Assembly (NCBI RefSeq): GCF_033807575.1
Contig: NC_084716.1
Location: 6,696,001-6,760,000, forward strand
Direction: 5' to 3'
Length of the DNA: 64,000 nt
From: Cydia pomonella
Lineage: Eukaryota > Arthropoda > Insecta > Lepidoptera > Tortricidae
Below the pieces are notes generated by a model, which was not told the origin of the DNA, did no database searches, and saw only the letters and a program-made list of their open reading frames with translations. Position numbers and translations under genes: made by a program. Numbering within the stretch: position 1 is the stretch's first letter; every line of letters begins with the position of its first letter. Shown piece after piece: positions 42,450 to 55,460 of this stretch.

Positions 42450-44740
42450 CTATCTGTCAAAAAAGGTCGCTCGGAAGGCGAACGATCGCATTATCGTGCA
42501 AAACCCACCACCCGCGCTAATTCTATACCACTGAGCAGCCTACCTCAAACTTAAGAGCAGAAGGCAAGGAAGGGAAGGAATACTCCTCCAGGTCCTGAAC
42601 TTCAGTTTCCTTTTTTAATATTGTAATAGCCTAGTCATAAGATTTTATTTCCAAATTCTAAACGGTATTAGACAACCAACCACCATTTCAACTTATTAGT
42701 CAGGCTAAAATTAATTTTGTAATCAAAATAATCATCCAATCTCTAAAAAAGATGTTCAACATGTATTGGTGGAATATGTGCGGATTGATGAAGTCACTGA
42801 ATCATAATAGGTTAGATGTAGGCGCATCTCGGTGACACCAAACTCAGAAGAGGCAAAGGTGTGTGTATAGTGTATATTAGTCAGTCTGTCAGGCCGTAGA
42901 TGATAATAATTTAGTTTAAGGTCCGATGGGACTGGTGTAATCTTAAGATATTAAAAGTCCCTAAATAAAAAAAAGAACAAAAGAACCCAATGAATCAATT
43001 ATTAATATTAATCTACCAACTCGAGTCAACATACCAGCAATTTGCGTACAATATACAAATCCTTTAAAGCAATTATATCAATAAATCATACATACTATTA
43101 ACATGAGTTATTTGGCAAATTATAATAATTATTATTTATTTTATATAAATACTATAAATAGTAGTTGGCTTTCATCACCAAACAACAGTCAGATGCAGAG
43201 ATAACTGACCTCCCTGCATAGAAAATAGTTTGTAGAGTCAATTATCTCTGCAGCTGACTACTCAATTTGGAAACTACAATTATATTTGTATGCTGTGTAC
43301 AACAAGACAAGTAAAAATATATTTTAATCATCACAATCTGCCAACTCTGTCCAATCACTTTTGACTCCAACAAAATAAACAACAGGGAACCACAACTACT
43401 GCAGTTAAGTGAGATTACTGCGCAAACCTATACAAAAATAATATGACTTCTGCACAATAAGCTTATTACAATTTGCGATGCTATTCCACCCGTTCTATGC
43501 TAAGCCAGAACATACCATAAACTACAATTACAATTTCCGAATTCGAACCATACTATGCTAAGCCGGCACCTGTCAAAAATGGATACAAACATACCCAAAT
43601 ACTGAACATAGTGCATGCAAGTAAAGAAATCAGACTAATTTGAGATGAATTGAAAGACACTGCATACCTGCAGATATGAGCCTAACAAGACTGAATGATT
43701 TTAAAGATAAAGCTTAAACGCTAAAACTACACCATAGCATTGTTACAGAAATTCATTCAAATGACTTAGAGACAAAAAACATCCAGAAAACTTTTTGAAA
43801 CAGAAACTAGGTACATTTATATACATCAAAATAATACTAACAACACTAGTACCATGTAAGGTTTATCTGAAAGTGCTAGTATGTAAAACAATAACTGTCA
43901 ACAATGGCCATTTGCACCATCCCACTAACTCAGGTTAACCAGTTAAACCATTAACTCAGGGTCAAATTGTACTGGTAATTCCAGGTTTAACCAGTTAACC
44001 CCAGGGTTACTGATTGGTGCAAGTGGCCCTAAGTGTTATATCCAAAATAATATTTTTTTATTACATCTTTTAAGTTAGTCTGGTAGAAAGACGTGCTTGA
44101 GTGAGAACAACAGAAAAAAGGCAATGGAAGACTTGAAGCAAGCTATGTTGGTAAGACATGTTGATGTTCTAAATAGAAACTATACAATTAAATTAATTGA
44201 ACTATAAAGACCACTTTAAATATATTTATCAATCTTTCAGCTATGTGCATAAAACAGATGCACAGCAAGGCATTTCTTTGTATTAATTATGATTTAAATG
44301 CAACAGTCTTTAAATGAAACTGTCCACTTCAACAAAACAATCAACAGAAAAACAAATATCATTAAATCTGAGCGGGAAAGAAAACGAGTCACCGAAAAGA
44401 AAATTAATTACAGTTGACCGCTTGACCCATTAAGTACTTAATGTTAACTGCCGCTACGATGCCATAACTATATCAAATTTATAGACTATCTTTAATCCGC
44501 ACAAAGGTCAAAACTATTTCCTGAATCACTGCCTGAGATCCAATGCCAATAAAATAAATGTTTAGCAAGAACTTATGTTCTTTTTACATCAATATCGATG
44601 TGATCTAAATTTGTATATGACATGTGAGCAAAGCTAACCACTGTGGAAAGGAATTTGACATGGACAATTTGACATCATGTGTTGCCCTATCTAAATAATA
44701 TTAATAATGCTGTTTGCTAGCGAGTATATCATGAGTCGAT
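42450..44740. other. Long AT-rich stretch with no gene
   Basis: No open frame with recognisable family motif on either strand. Contains the hairpin at 43178-43270 (separate entry). Confidence 0.55.
43178..43270 (+). ncRNA. Pre-miRNA-like hairpin
   Basis: Two 23-nt arms, 43187-43209 and 43237-43259, pair at 21 of 23 positions around a 27-nt loop. CCAAA/TTTGG extends the stem outside an internal loop (43178-43182). Size and shape fit a microRNA precursor but also a tiny MITE. No expression evidence, so this is a structural candidate only. Confidence 0.3.
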
Positions 44741-44744
44741 ATCT

Positions 44745-45800
44745 AAAAAAGCGGCCAAGTGCGAGTCGGACTCGCGCATGAAGGGTTCCGTCCCATTTAA
44801 GACGTATTAAAAAAAATCTACTTACTAGATCTTGTTCAACATTTTACCACTTTGGACACATTTTACCACTTTGGAAGTGTCTCTCGCGCAAACTATTCAG
44901 TTTAGAAAAAAATGATATTAGGAACCTAAATATAATTTTTGAAGACCTATCCATAGATACCCCACACGTATGGGTTTGATGAAATTTTTTTAATTTTTTT
45001 TTATGATGTATTAAAAAAAAACTACTCACTAGATCTCGTTCAAACCAATTTTCGGTGGAAGTTTGCATGAGAATGTATATCATATATTTTTTTTAGACTT
45101 TTCATTCTGTTATTTTAGAAGTTACGGGGGGGGGGGGGGGGGGGGGGGCACACATTTTTTCACTTTGAAAGTGTCTCTCGCGCAAACTATTCAGTTTAGT
45201 AAAAAATGATATTAGAAACCTAAATATCATTTTTGAAGACCTATCCATATAGATACCCCACACGTATGAGTTTGATGATTTTTTTTTTTTTTAATTTTAA
45301 GACGTATTAAAAAAAAACTACTTACTAGATCTCGTTCGAACCAATTTTCGGTGGAAGTTTGCATGGCAATGTATATCACATATTTTTTTTAGATTTTTCA
45401 TTCTGTTATTTTAGAATTTACGGGGGGGGGGGGGCACACTTTTTACCACTTTGGAAGTGTCTCTCGCGCAAACTATTCAGTTTAGAAAAAAATGATATTA
45501 GAAACCTCAATATCATTTTTAAAGACCTATCCATAGATACCCCACACGTATGGGTTTGATGAAAAAAGATTTTTTGAGTTTCAGTTCTAAGTATGGGAAA
45601 CCCCCAAAATTTATTGTTTTTTTTCTATTTTTGTGTAAACATCATAATGCGGTTCATAGAATACATCTACTTACCAAGTTTGAACAGTATAGCTTTTATA
45701 GTTTCGGAAAAAAGTGGCTGTGACAGAATCGGACAGACAGACGGACATGACGAATCTATAAGGGTTCCGTTTTTTTGGCTACGGAACCCTAAAAACCGAT
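44745..45800 (+). repeat. Lepidopteran GTTCCGT repeat with three monomers
   Basis: Head GCGGCCAAGTGCGAGTCGG followed by AAGGGTTCCGT. It ends GGTTCCGTTTTTTTGGCTAC then GGAACCCTAA, so the termini are partly inverted. Inside, a ~270-bp monomer occurs three times (about 44830, 45010 and 45300 on). Its landmarks are GTGTCTCTCGCGCAAACTAT, CCACACGTATG and ATCTCGTTC. Two monomers carry G-runs (45125-45148, 45422-45434). Non-coding. Confidence 0.75.
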
Positions 45801-46322
45801 AAATTATAGAGACCGATCTATCCCTATGGTCATAGATGGTAGGATCAACGAGATGTGCTATACGCGTGCGCCCGTAAGGGACAGAACATACGCAATGCAC
45901 CAAAAACAATCTACGTAATTTGGTCGGATTATTTGTTGTCCACCATAAGCCATACTAAAATTTACGGTAGGGAATAAAAAAAATTAAACTGTGCCAAGGA
46001 CAAACAATCATAGCGCTTTCTCTCAAAAAAAAGATGACACTGACATCTTCAATCTCCGCGATCCCCGTAGAACTGAAGCCTGCTCAGTTTTACCTGTACA
46101 TTTCAAGATGGTAAACTGGTCAAAAAAATCTTATTTGCGCAGGCCACCTGTGCAGTCGTAGAAAACTGCATAGTCGAATGCCACATACGCTCATTTTTAC
46201 CTGTGCAGTTGAACTGTACACGCATAACTGCGCAGACGTACCCTAGTATGTATGGCCAGCTTATGCCTATGGTACTGTCCGCGCGAGCTCGGGTTTATGC
46301 ATAAATGAAAAAAATACGCGCT

Positions 46323-46565
46323 TCATCTTGGATGCCTGCATTTTGGCTTTGCTCTTAACCTAAAAGTTTTCGGCTCAGAAGACCAGGGTCCACCAGTTTC
46401 CACTGCAACCGGAACAAAGTCGTAAACTGGTTCCGAGTTCGAGTATTTGGAATGCTCGAGCTTTGCTGCACCCTCTCCTGCAGCCCCAGCTCTCCGCACT
46501 GTGTGGCTAAAATGCAACGGAGTGAATGTACTTACGTACGCACGTCGCATCCCAAATGAGACCAC
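46323..46565 (-). pseudogene. LINE C-terminal fragment
   Basis: Minus-strand frame with P-L-H-F-S-H-T-V and F-V-P-V-A-V-E-T-G-G-P-W-S-S-E. The last is the same G/A-V-E-T-x-G-P-W motif seen at 34895. Short and isolated remnant of the same kind of LINE. Confidence 0.5.
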
Positions 46566-46739
46566 GCCCCCTCGTCCAAAGAACCAGCGCTAACCTATCC
46601 GGTCGTTTGCAGTCTGGCCTACTCAAACCCTGAGGGTCTAGAGCACAAGGCAGCTGGGCGGATATCAATGCCCGAAGAACGATATAATTTATGGAATGGT
46701 GCCTGCCTACCAGCACACCTTGCACAACTTAGACCATGG

Positions 46740-47735
46740 TGGCCATTTGCCTCAACCATAGCTCCGCAATTTACATTAATTTCTATCTGACATATTTCTG
46801 TGTCAACTTAACATCGGAACCGGTGCGTTATAAGATGAACGATACAAGTTATAAGCATATATATATTAATTCACTTTTAAATAAAATACTAAATTATCAT
46901 ACAAAAATATTTCATTTAAAACATGTTTTATATTGCATGAAACCGTTTACTTAGAGTCGGATTCCATTGTCATGTATTTTTAAGTGACAAGGCTACAGCT
47001 AATGACAGTGCCTCATTTTATAAAAGATCAATCGTAGGTGGGTGGTTTAAATTGAGTAATCGTGGTCAAACAAAGTTTCGTTGAAGAAAACAAACCTTGA
47101 CGAGCTACAATTGGTCCGTTGTCAGTATTGCGTATTTTAAGCAATGCACAAAAGCTTCCACCGACCTTGATACAAATGGTATGGCGATTTCAGATAAATG
47201 TCTAACAGACTGGCGTACTGGACGATAACTTGGTCCGGTCCGTGGCCTGTTCGATTGAGTGGGGGTGGCCCGCTTTATGTCCGTCAAAGCCAGTGCAGAT
47301 GGGATGATTAAATCGACCAATTTGATCAGAAAAGAAATTGGTATTAATCTCCAATTTAATCACTAAATTTAGATTTATGGTTATATTTGACACAATTTGG
47401 TCAGGCCCGACGTTGGGCTCGAGTAAGAGTATGTTTCCGTTTCACCAAATATCATCAACATCTTCATCATGTAAAAAATACTTTGTCTATAATTGCCAAA
47501 AAGGTTCCATGTTGGATATTTTTTCATATGAACTATTTTTTTTACATTTCAAATATTGTTAACGATGTGCTGATATTCAGTAAAATGAAAAACCATTATC
47601 AGGCCCGACACCGGGACTGACTTCGGGCCGGACATCGGGAAGTGTGGATGTAAATGGCCCATTAATCAGCAGTCGAAATCAGTAAGCCAAATAGGGAAAA
47701 CTCTGCGTAGGGGGCGCTTCTAGCTCATACTAAGG
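46740..47735. other. Non-coding stretch
   Basis: Small AT-rich frames only; no family motif or repeat structure recognised. Confidence 0.45.
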
Positions 47736-47738
47736 GGC

Positions 47739-47852
47739 CTACCGCGAGACACGAAAATCGAAGTTTAGTTATCTGCGTTTCTATCACTCTTGCCTATTCG
47801 AGCGATAAAGAGACATATAACGAAATTTCCATTTTCGTGTTTCGCGGTAAGC
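47739..47852. mobile_element. Hairpin MITE (CACGAAAATCGAA type)
   Basis: The left arm CTACCGCGAGACACGAAAAT and right arm ATTTTCGTGTTTCGCGGTAA are near-perfect complements. The pairing continues through GTTATCTGC/TATATAACG to the centre (TCACTCTTGCC). A small non-autonomous hairpin element common in moths. Confidence 0.7.
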
Positions 47853-48770
47853 TTTTGTAAACAAACCGCCTTGATGCATCAATGAAATAAGTAGTGAAAA
47901 CTTCTCAAAAAACTGTTTAAGGCATAGTATGTTTAAGTTACTGTATGGCTTAGAATATGTGATAGTGCTGCTCTCTGGCGGTAATACTCCCTATTGCAGT
48001 AAGCGTCCACACCACTTGATTTGATCAGACATTTTAATATGGGTTTTAGGCCCCGGCTATAAGTGAGAGCGAGGAAGAGATATGCTGACCGGGCCATGGT
48101 CGTGGTCCGGTACGCCCGCATGTCTGTTATCACTATTAGGCTGTACACCATTGGGTAGTACATTAACTGACTCCTTTTTTTTTTTCACCAACCGGCAACA
48201 CTATACTTGTCAGGCTGTTACTTGTCAGACGAGACGAGAGATATGGCTCATCAATCATTATGGCCTCATGGCGATGAAGCCGTAATACCCAAAGATTGAT
48301 AGATTCTCTTGGACATTGAAGCAAAAAAAAAATTGCTTGAACTTTTTCTTTTCTTGTTCTGTCCGTGTTAAGATTAGTGTTTATTTGCTACTCTTTTAAC
48401 TCTGCGGCGTCGCTTTCATTTTCTTATTGTTGAGTTCTTGATCGTTGTGCTATACTTTTTCTGCAGTGAAGTAATAACGCTAACTGAGGCCCTTGGCAAA
48501 ATAATCGAGTGTGGGGCCTGTGGTCACGGCCCCTCGGTCAAATTGGGGCCACTCTTGGGTCAGGCGGCCCTTAGGATTTTGGCGGCTTAGTATAGTTACT
48601 CTACTGTTTGTCATTGAGTGCGAAATGTTTGTTCTAAGTTAGCATTCTATTCTGTCCAGCTTTCGATTTCGTAGTGTTTCTAAAGTTGTATATTCCCAGC
48701 TGTGCCCGCCTCACGTGACCACTGCCATACAAGAGCCGGGCACAGAGTGGTATGATTTATATGTAGCGCC

Positions 48771-48807
48771 TATTCCCATCTGTGCCCGGCGGGGACAGAT
48801 GGGAATA
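48771..48807. repeat. Palindrome TATTCCCATCTGT
   Basis: TATTCCCATCTGT (48771-48783) and its exact complement (48795-48807) flank GCCCGGCGGGG. A diverged related stretch, TATTCCCAGCTGTGCCCG, lies at about 48690. Confidence 0.6.
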
Positions 48808-48999
48808 CACCTTTCCAAATATCATGGAGCTGGGAAATATTAATAATCTAACCTGTATTTGTTGCTATTAATTATAAAAAAATTACGAAACAGTGTTATT
48901 GATACATGTCTTGTATGATTAATAATGTTTTATTATAATGGTTGTGAATTTATTGGTTGTTATATGTTGAAGTTGTAGTTTCTGAAAGGTAACATCACA

Positions 49000-50420
49000 T
49001 GGTCAAAAACTTCAACCCCATGAACACAGGCAAGCACAAAGTACCATCAATAATCCTCGATAAGTTGCCTGGCTGTTTGCAGTGCATTTAAACCTATCAG
49101 TATTTATTCTATATCTGAAACTAATTCACATTAAAAATGTGACCGTCGCAAGTCCGTTTCACCTGAAATAGAAAAACCTGTTATAAAGTGTTCAGTCAGT
49201 TCTGCCCTGACAGGTCTTGGTTGCTTGCTCGCTAATAGGGTTTGCATGATCGATCTGAAATGTTTGGGAAGATCCGCAGTTCCAAATCTGGATGGTTTCA
49301 TACATTTCGGAACCGGATTGCAGACCCTATCCACTAGCTTAGGAATAATGGATTGTTTCGGATTTTTGCATTAATGAAAATATTAATTACTAATGTGAAA
49401 GCACACTGACAATTTGGGTTGGGTTTTGGGTTTTTATATTTCAAAAAAATCCTCAATATCTAGGAGTACATTTGGAGCATTCGAAATGAAGACCTATGAA
49501 GTATATGGCAGCAAACACCCAGAGACTGTGACACGGTAATGGATATGGATTGGACATACTATACGAAGAGGGGAAACGAATGACCCTACATTTTGATTGG
49601 AAATTGTTGGATGGAAGCTGTGGCTCAGGGTGTTCTATACACTCATGGCAATGGTCCATCATAAGTGAGCTATGAGTGGTTGGGTTGAGCTGGAGCGAGG
49701 CCAGAAGGGTCGCTGAAAATAGGATGGTGCAGTGCGGGCTTGTGAAGGCCCTGTGCACCTCTTGGGTGCCTTAGGACAACTAGAACAACCTTTGGAGTTC
49801 CCTATCCGAGTCAATTCCGTCCTCCAAGCTATTGTTTGGTTACTCATTAGCTTAGGAATAGACAATTGATTTGGGTAGTTATATTAAAAGAAATGGTCAA
49901 TAACTTTAACCTCATATTACATAAGAAAGCTCAATGTACCATTCATATTAATATTAAGTAATTAATTACTGCAGCCTCTTGCAGTGCAATTAAATCTCAG
50001 AATTTATTTTTTATCCAAAATGTATTTACTTACTCTAAAATTGTCATTTTTAAGGCTCGCTCAACTGAGTATAAGTTTTGCACAGCTATCTCACAATTAC
50101 AAGCAGTTGTAATAAAATTATCTAAAAACAAGCTGGAGTGTCCAGCTCTTGTTTGATTAATTCGGGTTGTGATATAATAATAATAAAAGAACTAAACTGG
50201 GAGCACCTTTGGAGATCCCTATTTGAGTCAGTTCTGCCCTGACAGCTCGCTTGCTGTTTGGGAGCTTAGGGATAGAGGGTTGTTTCGGGATGTTAAAAAA
50301 AAAGAATGACTTCAATAACCAAGGCTTTGGAATACGGATATTTGAGTCAGTTCTGCCGTAACAGGTCTTGTTAGCTCGCTGTGAGGTATGTTTTGGGTAC
50401 ATTGTTATATTTTTAAAAAC
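49000..50420. repeat. Diverged repeat array, GTCAGTTCTGCCCTGACAGG unit
   Basis: Segments built around GAGTCAGTTCTGCCCTGACAG occur at about 49195, 49805 (as GAGTCAATTCCGTCC), 50225 and 50343, often followed by TAGCTTAGG-AATA and TTGTTTCGG. A longer pair, about 49010-49135 and 49895-50050, shares TGGTCAA-AACTT-AACC and GCAGTGCA-TTAAA. Old, non-coding. Confidence 0.45.
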
Positions 50421-50997
50421 TTATTTTTTTAAAAGTTTATTCTGCAAGTAAGCCTCAAGGGGCTCTTTCACAAGTCAATACAACATTTATAGGCCTATCA
50501 AATTAGATGCATACGCGAAGGCTTGACGTACAATAAATACTGTGATCCATCAGTATGGTGAATACTAAATTTATTTCTTGTACTACTATAGCTACTCGTG
50601 TTATTTTTTTGTTTGGCAGCAAAAATGTTTTTTGTTGGTTTGGCACCGCCTTCAAAAACGTAAGTAATTACCAGGATGGGTATTAATTTTCTTATGATTA
50701 GGTATAACTTAATTTTTGACAGAAATTTGCATTAGGACGGGATAGGGACTGGACAAGGATAGGAGTGGGGTACTTATGTAAAAATTATATTGTGCTTTTC
50801 TGTGGGTTCGTTTTTTAAAGGCGGTTCCCTTTTTATTAATGATATGACTTTAAGTTATTCTGTTGTTGTTTTTTTTTACGTTTTACTGATAGGTACTTCA
50901 TTTATTTTACGTTTTTTATTATCTTATTTATTTTATTTTATTATTTTTAACTTTTTAGTGATAGGTACGTTTTGAGTTTGTTTATAGTTAGGTTAGG

Positions 50998-52728
50998 TTT
51001 TTTACGAATAAAGAGGAGAGTTATTCACGAGCCACCAGGAGAAAATCCTGCATCGGACGACTGGGAATGGAGGGCCCAGACAGTGCCGGACTCTTACCGG
51101 CTAAAACCCAGTTTTTCGTTTGTACCTTCCTGGTTCCCCCGACATGGGTAAGGTCAGAGAGTTTTTACAGATTATTGCTTATTTTAGGTACATTATTATC
51201 TTATTTCTATAGTTACATGTTATTATTTTTTACATTGTTATTATTACTTAATGTTTACAAATTTCTTATTGTATATACCTCATCTTACCGTCTTACTTCT
51301 ATTGTTTCCTGTTATTATTATTTTTAGACTTTTATGTTACTCCATAGTATTCATCATAATACGAGTGAGAACATATGGTATTTATTTATTTGTTTCTATT
51401 TTTAACGATGTTAACTATTTTCTTACAGTATTTTAAAAATATATCTCTCTTTTGTGTGTTATTTATTATTTCATGTATGTTTACTATATTAATTTTTGTA
51501 CCCATTTCTGTTTCGCATTTCATTCTGTCATATGTGTGCACAGGGCATTCCGTTATTATGTGCTCTACAGTTTCATTTATGTCCGGTTCGCAGATGCACG
51601 ATGAGCTGTCCTTACACTTGAACCTGTGCAAGTATGAGGAGAACCTACCGTGCCCCGTCATCAGTTGGGTAATGAGTCCTGTCGGCTTAATCTTTGGTAT
51701 CAGCCTGTAAGCGGTTTGCACGTCTGGGAGGAATATCTTCGTCCCTGAGGCTGTTTCTCCTGAACTGTATCTCTCAGCCCATTCGCCAATCGTTTCCTGT
51801 CGAGTGAAACGCTTGGCGAATGAGATGGGACACTTGTCGTAGTCCAGTTTCCCTCGTGTCGAGGCTGCCGCGATCTTTGCCAGTTCGTCTGCGCGCTCGT
51901 TTCCAGGCAGTCCGGCATGTGCTTTGACCCAGAACAAAGACACAGTTTTACCCTGGGCCAGAGCTGCTCTAAAATTGCTTCTTGTTTCGAGCGCTAGGCG
52001 ATGGTAGGATCCACGGTTTGCCAGCGTCTCGAGTGCTGACCTTGAGTCGCTGAAGATGCCGAAGGTTGCCTCCCGCCTCTTGAGTATCTCCTCAGCCGCT
52101 CTATGGATGGCTAGAAGCTCAGCCTGGTATACGGTGCAGTATTTTGCTAGTGATTTTGACGGCTTTGACCTCGCACTCCCCTTTCCATATGGATAGGGAG
52201 GCTCCGACTCCACCGTCAATTTTGCTTCCATCTGTAAATATTTTAACTTCCTGCACCGCACACCCGTCCAAGGTTTCCTGGTCTGCTATGATGGTGAATG
52301 TAAGATCCATACACAGAGCAGGATGGGGAGTCTCTGCGTAGCCCACCGCAACCTCCACCTCCCTGTCATCCGGGACCGCCTGGGTCCATCCCCTCCTTGC
52401 CTCATACAGAGCTGCTGCCTCTTGTATGCGGAGGTCTAGGGGCAAGACCCCAGTCAACGCCAGCGCGGAGTGAAGGGACACTGTGCGATAGGCTCCACAG
52501 ATCTTCTGTACGAAGCCTCTCTGGACCGCTGACAGTTCTTTTTGAGTACCTATCTTTTTCGAGGCTGATGCCCACGCCGCCGCTGCGTATGTGATGACGG
52601 GTTCCACGGCTGCGTTGTATATGGTCCTTGTGACCTCGGGGTGCAATCCTCAGCTCACTCTTGCGGCAGTTCTGAGTTTTTTTATATATATTGAGTGCCT
52701 TTTTGCAGACATTTGTCACGTGCAACAA
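50998..52728 (-). pseudogene. LINE with RNase H domain, frameshifted
   Basis: Minus strand. The end of a reverse transcriptase (V-T-N-V-C-K-K-A-L-N; V-I-T-Y-A-A-A-A-W) has a frameshift near 52650. RNase H follows: I-F-T-D-G-S-K-I-D-G-G, a frameshift near 52160, A-E-L-L-A-I, F-S-D-S-R-S-A-L and W-V-K-A-H-A-G-L-P-G-N-E-R-A-D-E. A zinc knuckle, C-I-C-E-P…E-H-I-I-T-E-C, ends near 51600. The stop lies in the 51386 region, and the 3' UTR runs to about 50998. The RNase H suggests the I/R1/LOA group. Confidence 0.82.
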
Positions 52729-52729
52729 A

Positions 52730-54990
52730 GGTTTGTAAAAGTTTTTAAGTTAAGATCTAAATCTAAACACACTTGTACGAGTTATCCTCGTTAATTACCA
52801 AAAAGGGGGGTCACAGTGTCCAATAGGGTTTAGTTAAATGAACACAAACAGAAGTAGTAAATGGACACACAGGGACACAAAAAGAATAACAACAGTAAAA
52901 ACAATATAAGCAATATGAATATAATCTATTCCGTCTAGGTTTATATTTGTTTGTAGAGTGACTAACTCTACCCTCAAATTACGCTAGATTCCACGGTGTA
53001 GCAGTTGGTGTGAACGATAGTCAAATTTGCTGGTCTTAAAAACTTTCACACTATTTTCTAATGTAGAGTCGCAGACTCTATTATTATGTCTAATAGGGTT
53101 TTAATACGTGATTTTAACTCTCAGCTAATTTTCGGCCCGAAAACGGGTTTTCGTTTTTGGACTCTACGGTAGAGCCGAGTTTTGTATGTCAATCGATAGC
53201 TCTCCCCAAGCCCTTTCCAAAGATACCAAGCAAGACCCTGATATTCCTACTAGTTCCAGAGCTACGAAGGCTTAAAGTTTCTGGTATCCGTCCAGAAACC
53301 GGTTTCCAGATTCGGTATCTGCCTGTATCTCCTGATCCGCTGGTCCTACAGGTCCGCGCTTTTGCTCGTTTTCCTGGGCTCGACGAGCTCTATCCAGTGG
53401 GGACACTTTCTGGTAGGGAAAATTTTCAGTTTTTCAGTTTCCTGAAAATGTCTGAAGCCGACTGAAACTCTTTTCCTTACCCGGAGTTATGCCCACTGAT
53501 GTCCTTGGTGGAAACCCCAGCTCTCTGCGACCTTCCGTTCGGGAGATATCCCGGTTTGAAACTTTCCAAGATGACGGCGAGAACCGTCAAATGATACGCT
53601 TTCTTCTGTATGAATAAATTGAGATGCTCAGCCACTTTACGGATATTTGGCGTGGAAGAAATGATCAATTTTTAATAGCAAGTCGGCCTTTGCATACTGC
53701 ATGTGATATTTAACGTCATCGATAATTATATATATTTGGGAAAAGTTCTGTAGCGGTCCTAGAATCAAGAGCAACACGTAAGGTTGCACGGCGTCGTTTC
53801 GGGCAGCAGCTTTCTATTTTTATTCCTTATTACGTTATCGATATCTCCAAGGTTTTGGAACAAAAACATGTAAGAAATGAAACACCATGTTCATATCCAA
53901 ATATTTATACCCAAAACACAAGCCTTTATTGAGCTTACTATGGACCTAGTTAGTTGATTTGTGTAAGACCGTCATCAAATATTTTTATTTATTTTAATAT
54001 CCCTAAAACATCAAGCACTACTCGTAGAGTCGGTAAAGTATCATCAGATCTGATCAGTAGTAAATAACATGAAATACAAGGATATGGGTGCAATACTTAC
54101 ATCATTCAATAAATAAACCTTGGATAATCAGCGGTTGAAAATTTGATTTTGCGTGATTTTCGGCGTTTAGGTGGTGTAAAAAAACTTAAAAGGTATATCT
54201 GGACAGATATTTTTATGTCTGAAACATACAAAAATTGACAAATTATTATTAATACTCATTCTCAGAGTATTATCATGGTAAAATAATTAAACCAAACCCG
54301 TCAAATGCAAGTCCGACTCATTATGTTGTTGGTAGGTTTGTAATACAAAATATTGTTTTAACGCCTTTTGAAACTAACCTTGTAAACTGAAAATTAACGA
54401 TAAAATCTATACGTATCATTGTCAGCAATATCTTCTATACTTTCAATTAATGCTTTTGCATAATCTTTAGGGACATTATTTCCTCTAAGTACCAAGAGCT
54501 TTGAGAAGAATAGTTCCCAGTTTTTGAAAAAAAGAATGTGATTTCACGGGTATAGTTACCGGAGACTCCTGCACGCGGGACCGCTGCAGGGCGGGCGGGG
54601 TGCGCCACACGGCGGACGAGGTCCGCCCCACGGGTATAGTTCTGTCATTATGACACCAACCCCATCACAATTTTTTAAAGTCACAGGCACTGTGTGGGTC
54701 GGAGCCTCGGGAGTCTCGGCAACCTGCACGTCGGCCGTAGGCTTAGTCGCGCTGGTGGGCACAAGCGGCTCACTAGAGTCTATCGTCGGGTTACTTGTTC
54801 CCACATTGTATACAAAATGTATTAGGTAAATTATGTTATGTTATATTTCTTTGTCTAAAAGATGATAAATATAAAGTATTTTCTGTGTGATTATTTCAGA
54901 TGAGATTTTTTTCTTTTTTCATAATTATTGAGCCCGATTTTCAGTAGTCGAAGTTTAGTTATTGAACTTACTCAACTTTTTCTAATCTAT
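52730..54990. other. Stretch without a supported gene
   Basis: A frame at 53157-53465 shows no family motif. A SINE tail lies at about 53900-53990. A GC-rich patch at 54565-54630 (CGGGCGGGGTGCGCCACACG) is probably another repeat. Confidence 0.45.
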
Positions 54991-55003
54991 TAATTAATGT
55001 TAA

Positions 55004-55420
55004 TCATAAACGGGGCGGCAAATTTCTGATGGGCCCCGGGCGGCAAACACACACGCTACGCCCCTGGTAAAGTGCCTCATTTATATTCTCAGAATCATGT
55101 AATTCTGAATTCTCTTTAGAAGTAGAAGGTTGTGAATTGTCGTGAAATTTCTTATCATCAATTTCTGTATATTCCATAATAAGACATTGTATTTTGCGTT
55201 TTAGTTCCTCCTTGAAGTTAGAAAAATGCATATTTCTTATTTCACTCGCTACATAGTCGCCAAATATTTAGAATTCATCATCAGGTTTATCCAAAAGCTT
55301 ACTAGCTTTCAGTAATATGTCATTTTGCGGCGTATCTTTTTTCCGTCGTTTAGTAGATGTTGGGCTGTTAGAAGAATCGCCTTCAGCAGCAGGCGAGGTT
55401 ATATTTGCAGTGTTACTGTC
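55004..55420 (-). pseudogene. MADF/BESS partner, second exon (Harbinger copy 4)
   Basis: Minus strand, opening after TTATTTCTAG at 55421. Reads D-S-N-T-A-N-I-T, a basic patch K-R-R-K-K-D, then a BESS-like D-E-F-stop-I-F-G-D-Y-V-A-S-E-I with a premature TAA, and L-K-R-K-I-Q-C-L-I-M-E. The tail is cut near 55060 by unrelated sequence. The matching transposase exon is on the plus strand 40 bp away. Confidence 0.6.
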
Positions 55421-55460
55421 CTAGAAATAAAAATGTTACCATATGTATTTTTTGTTTTAG

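Noticed and set aside
51067..51710. Hydrophobic plus-strand frames
   Set aside because: They are antisense to the LINE's 3' end and arise from its T-rich complement.
53157..53465. 102-codon plus-strand frame
   Set aside because: No family signature and no context; sequence around it has palindromic AAAACGGG/CCCG words typical of repeats.
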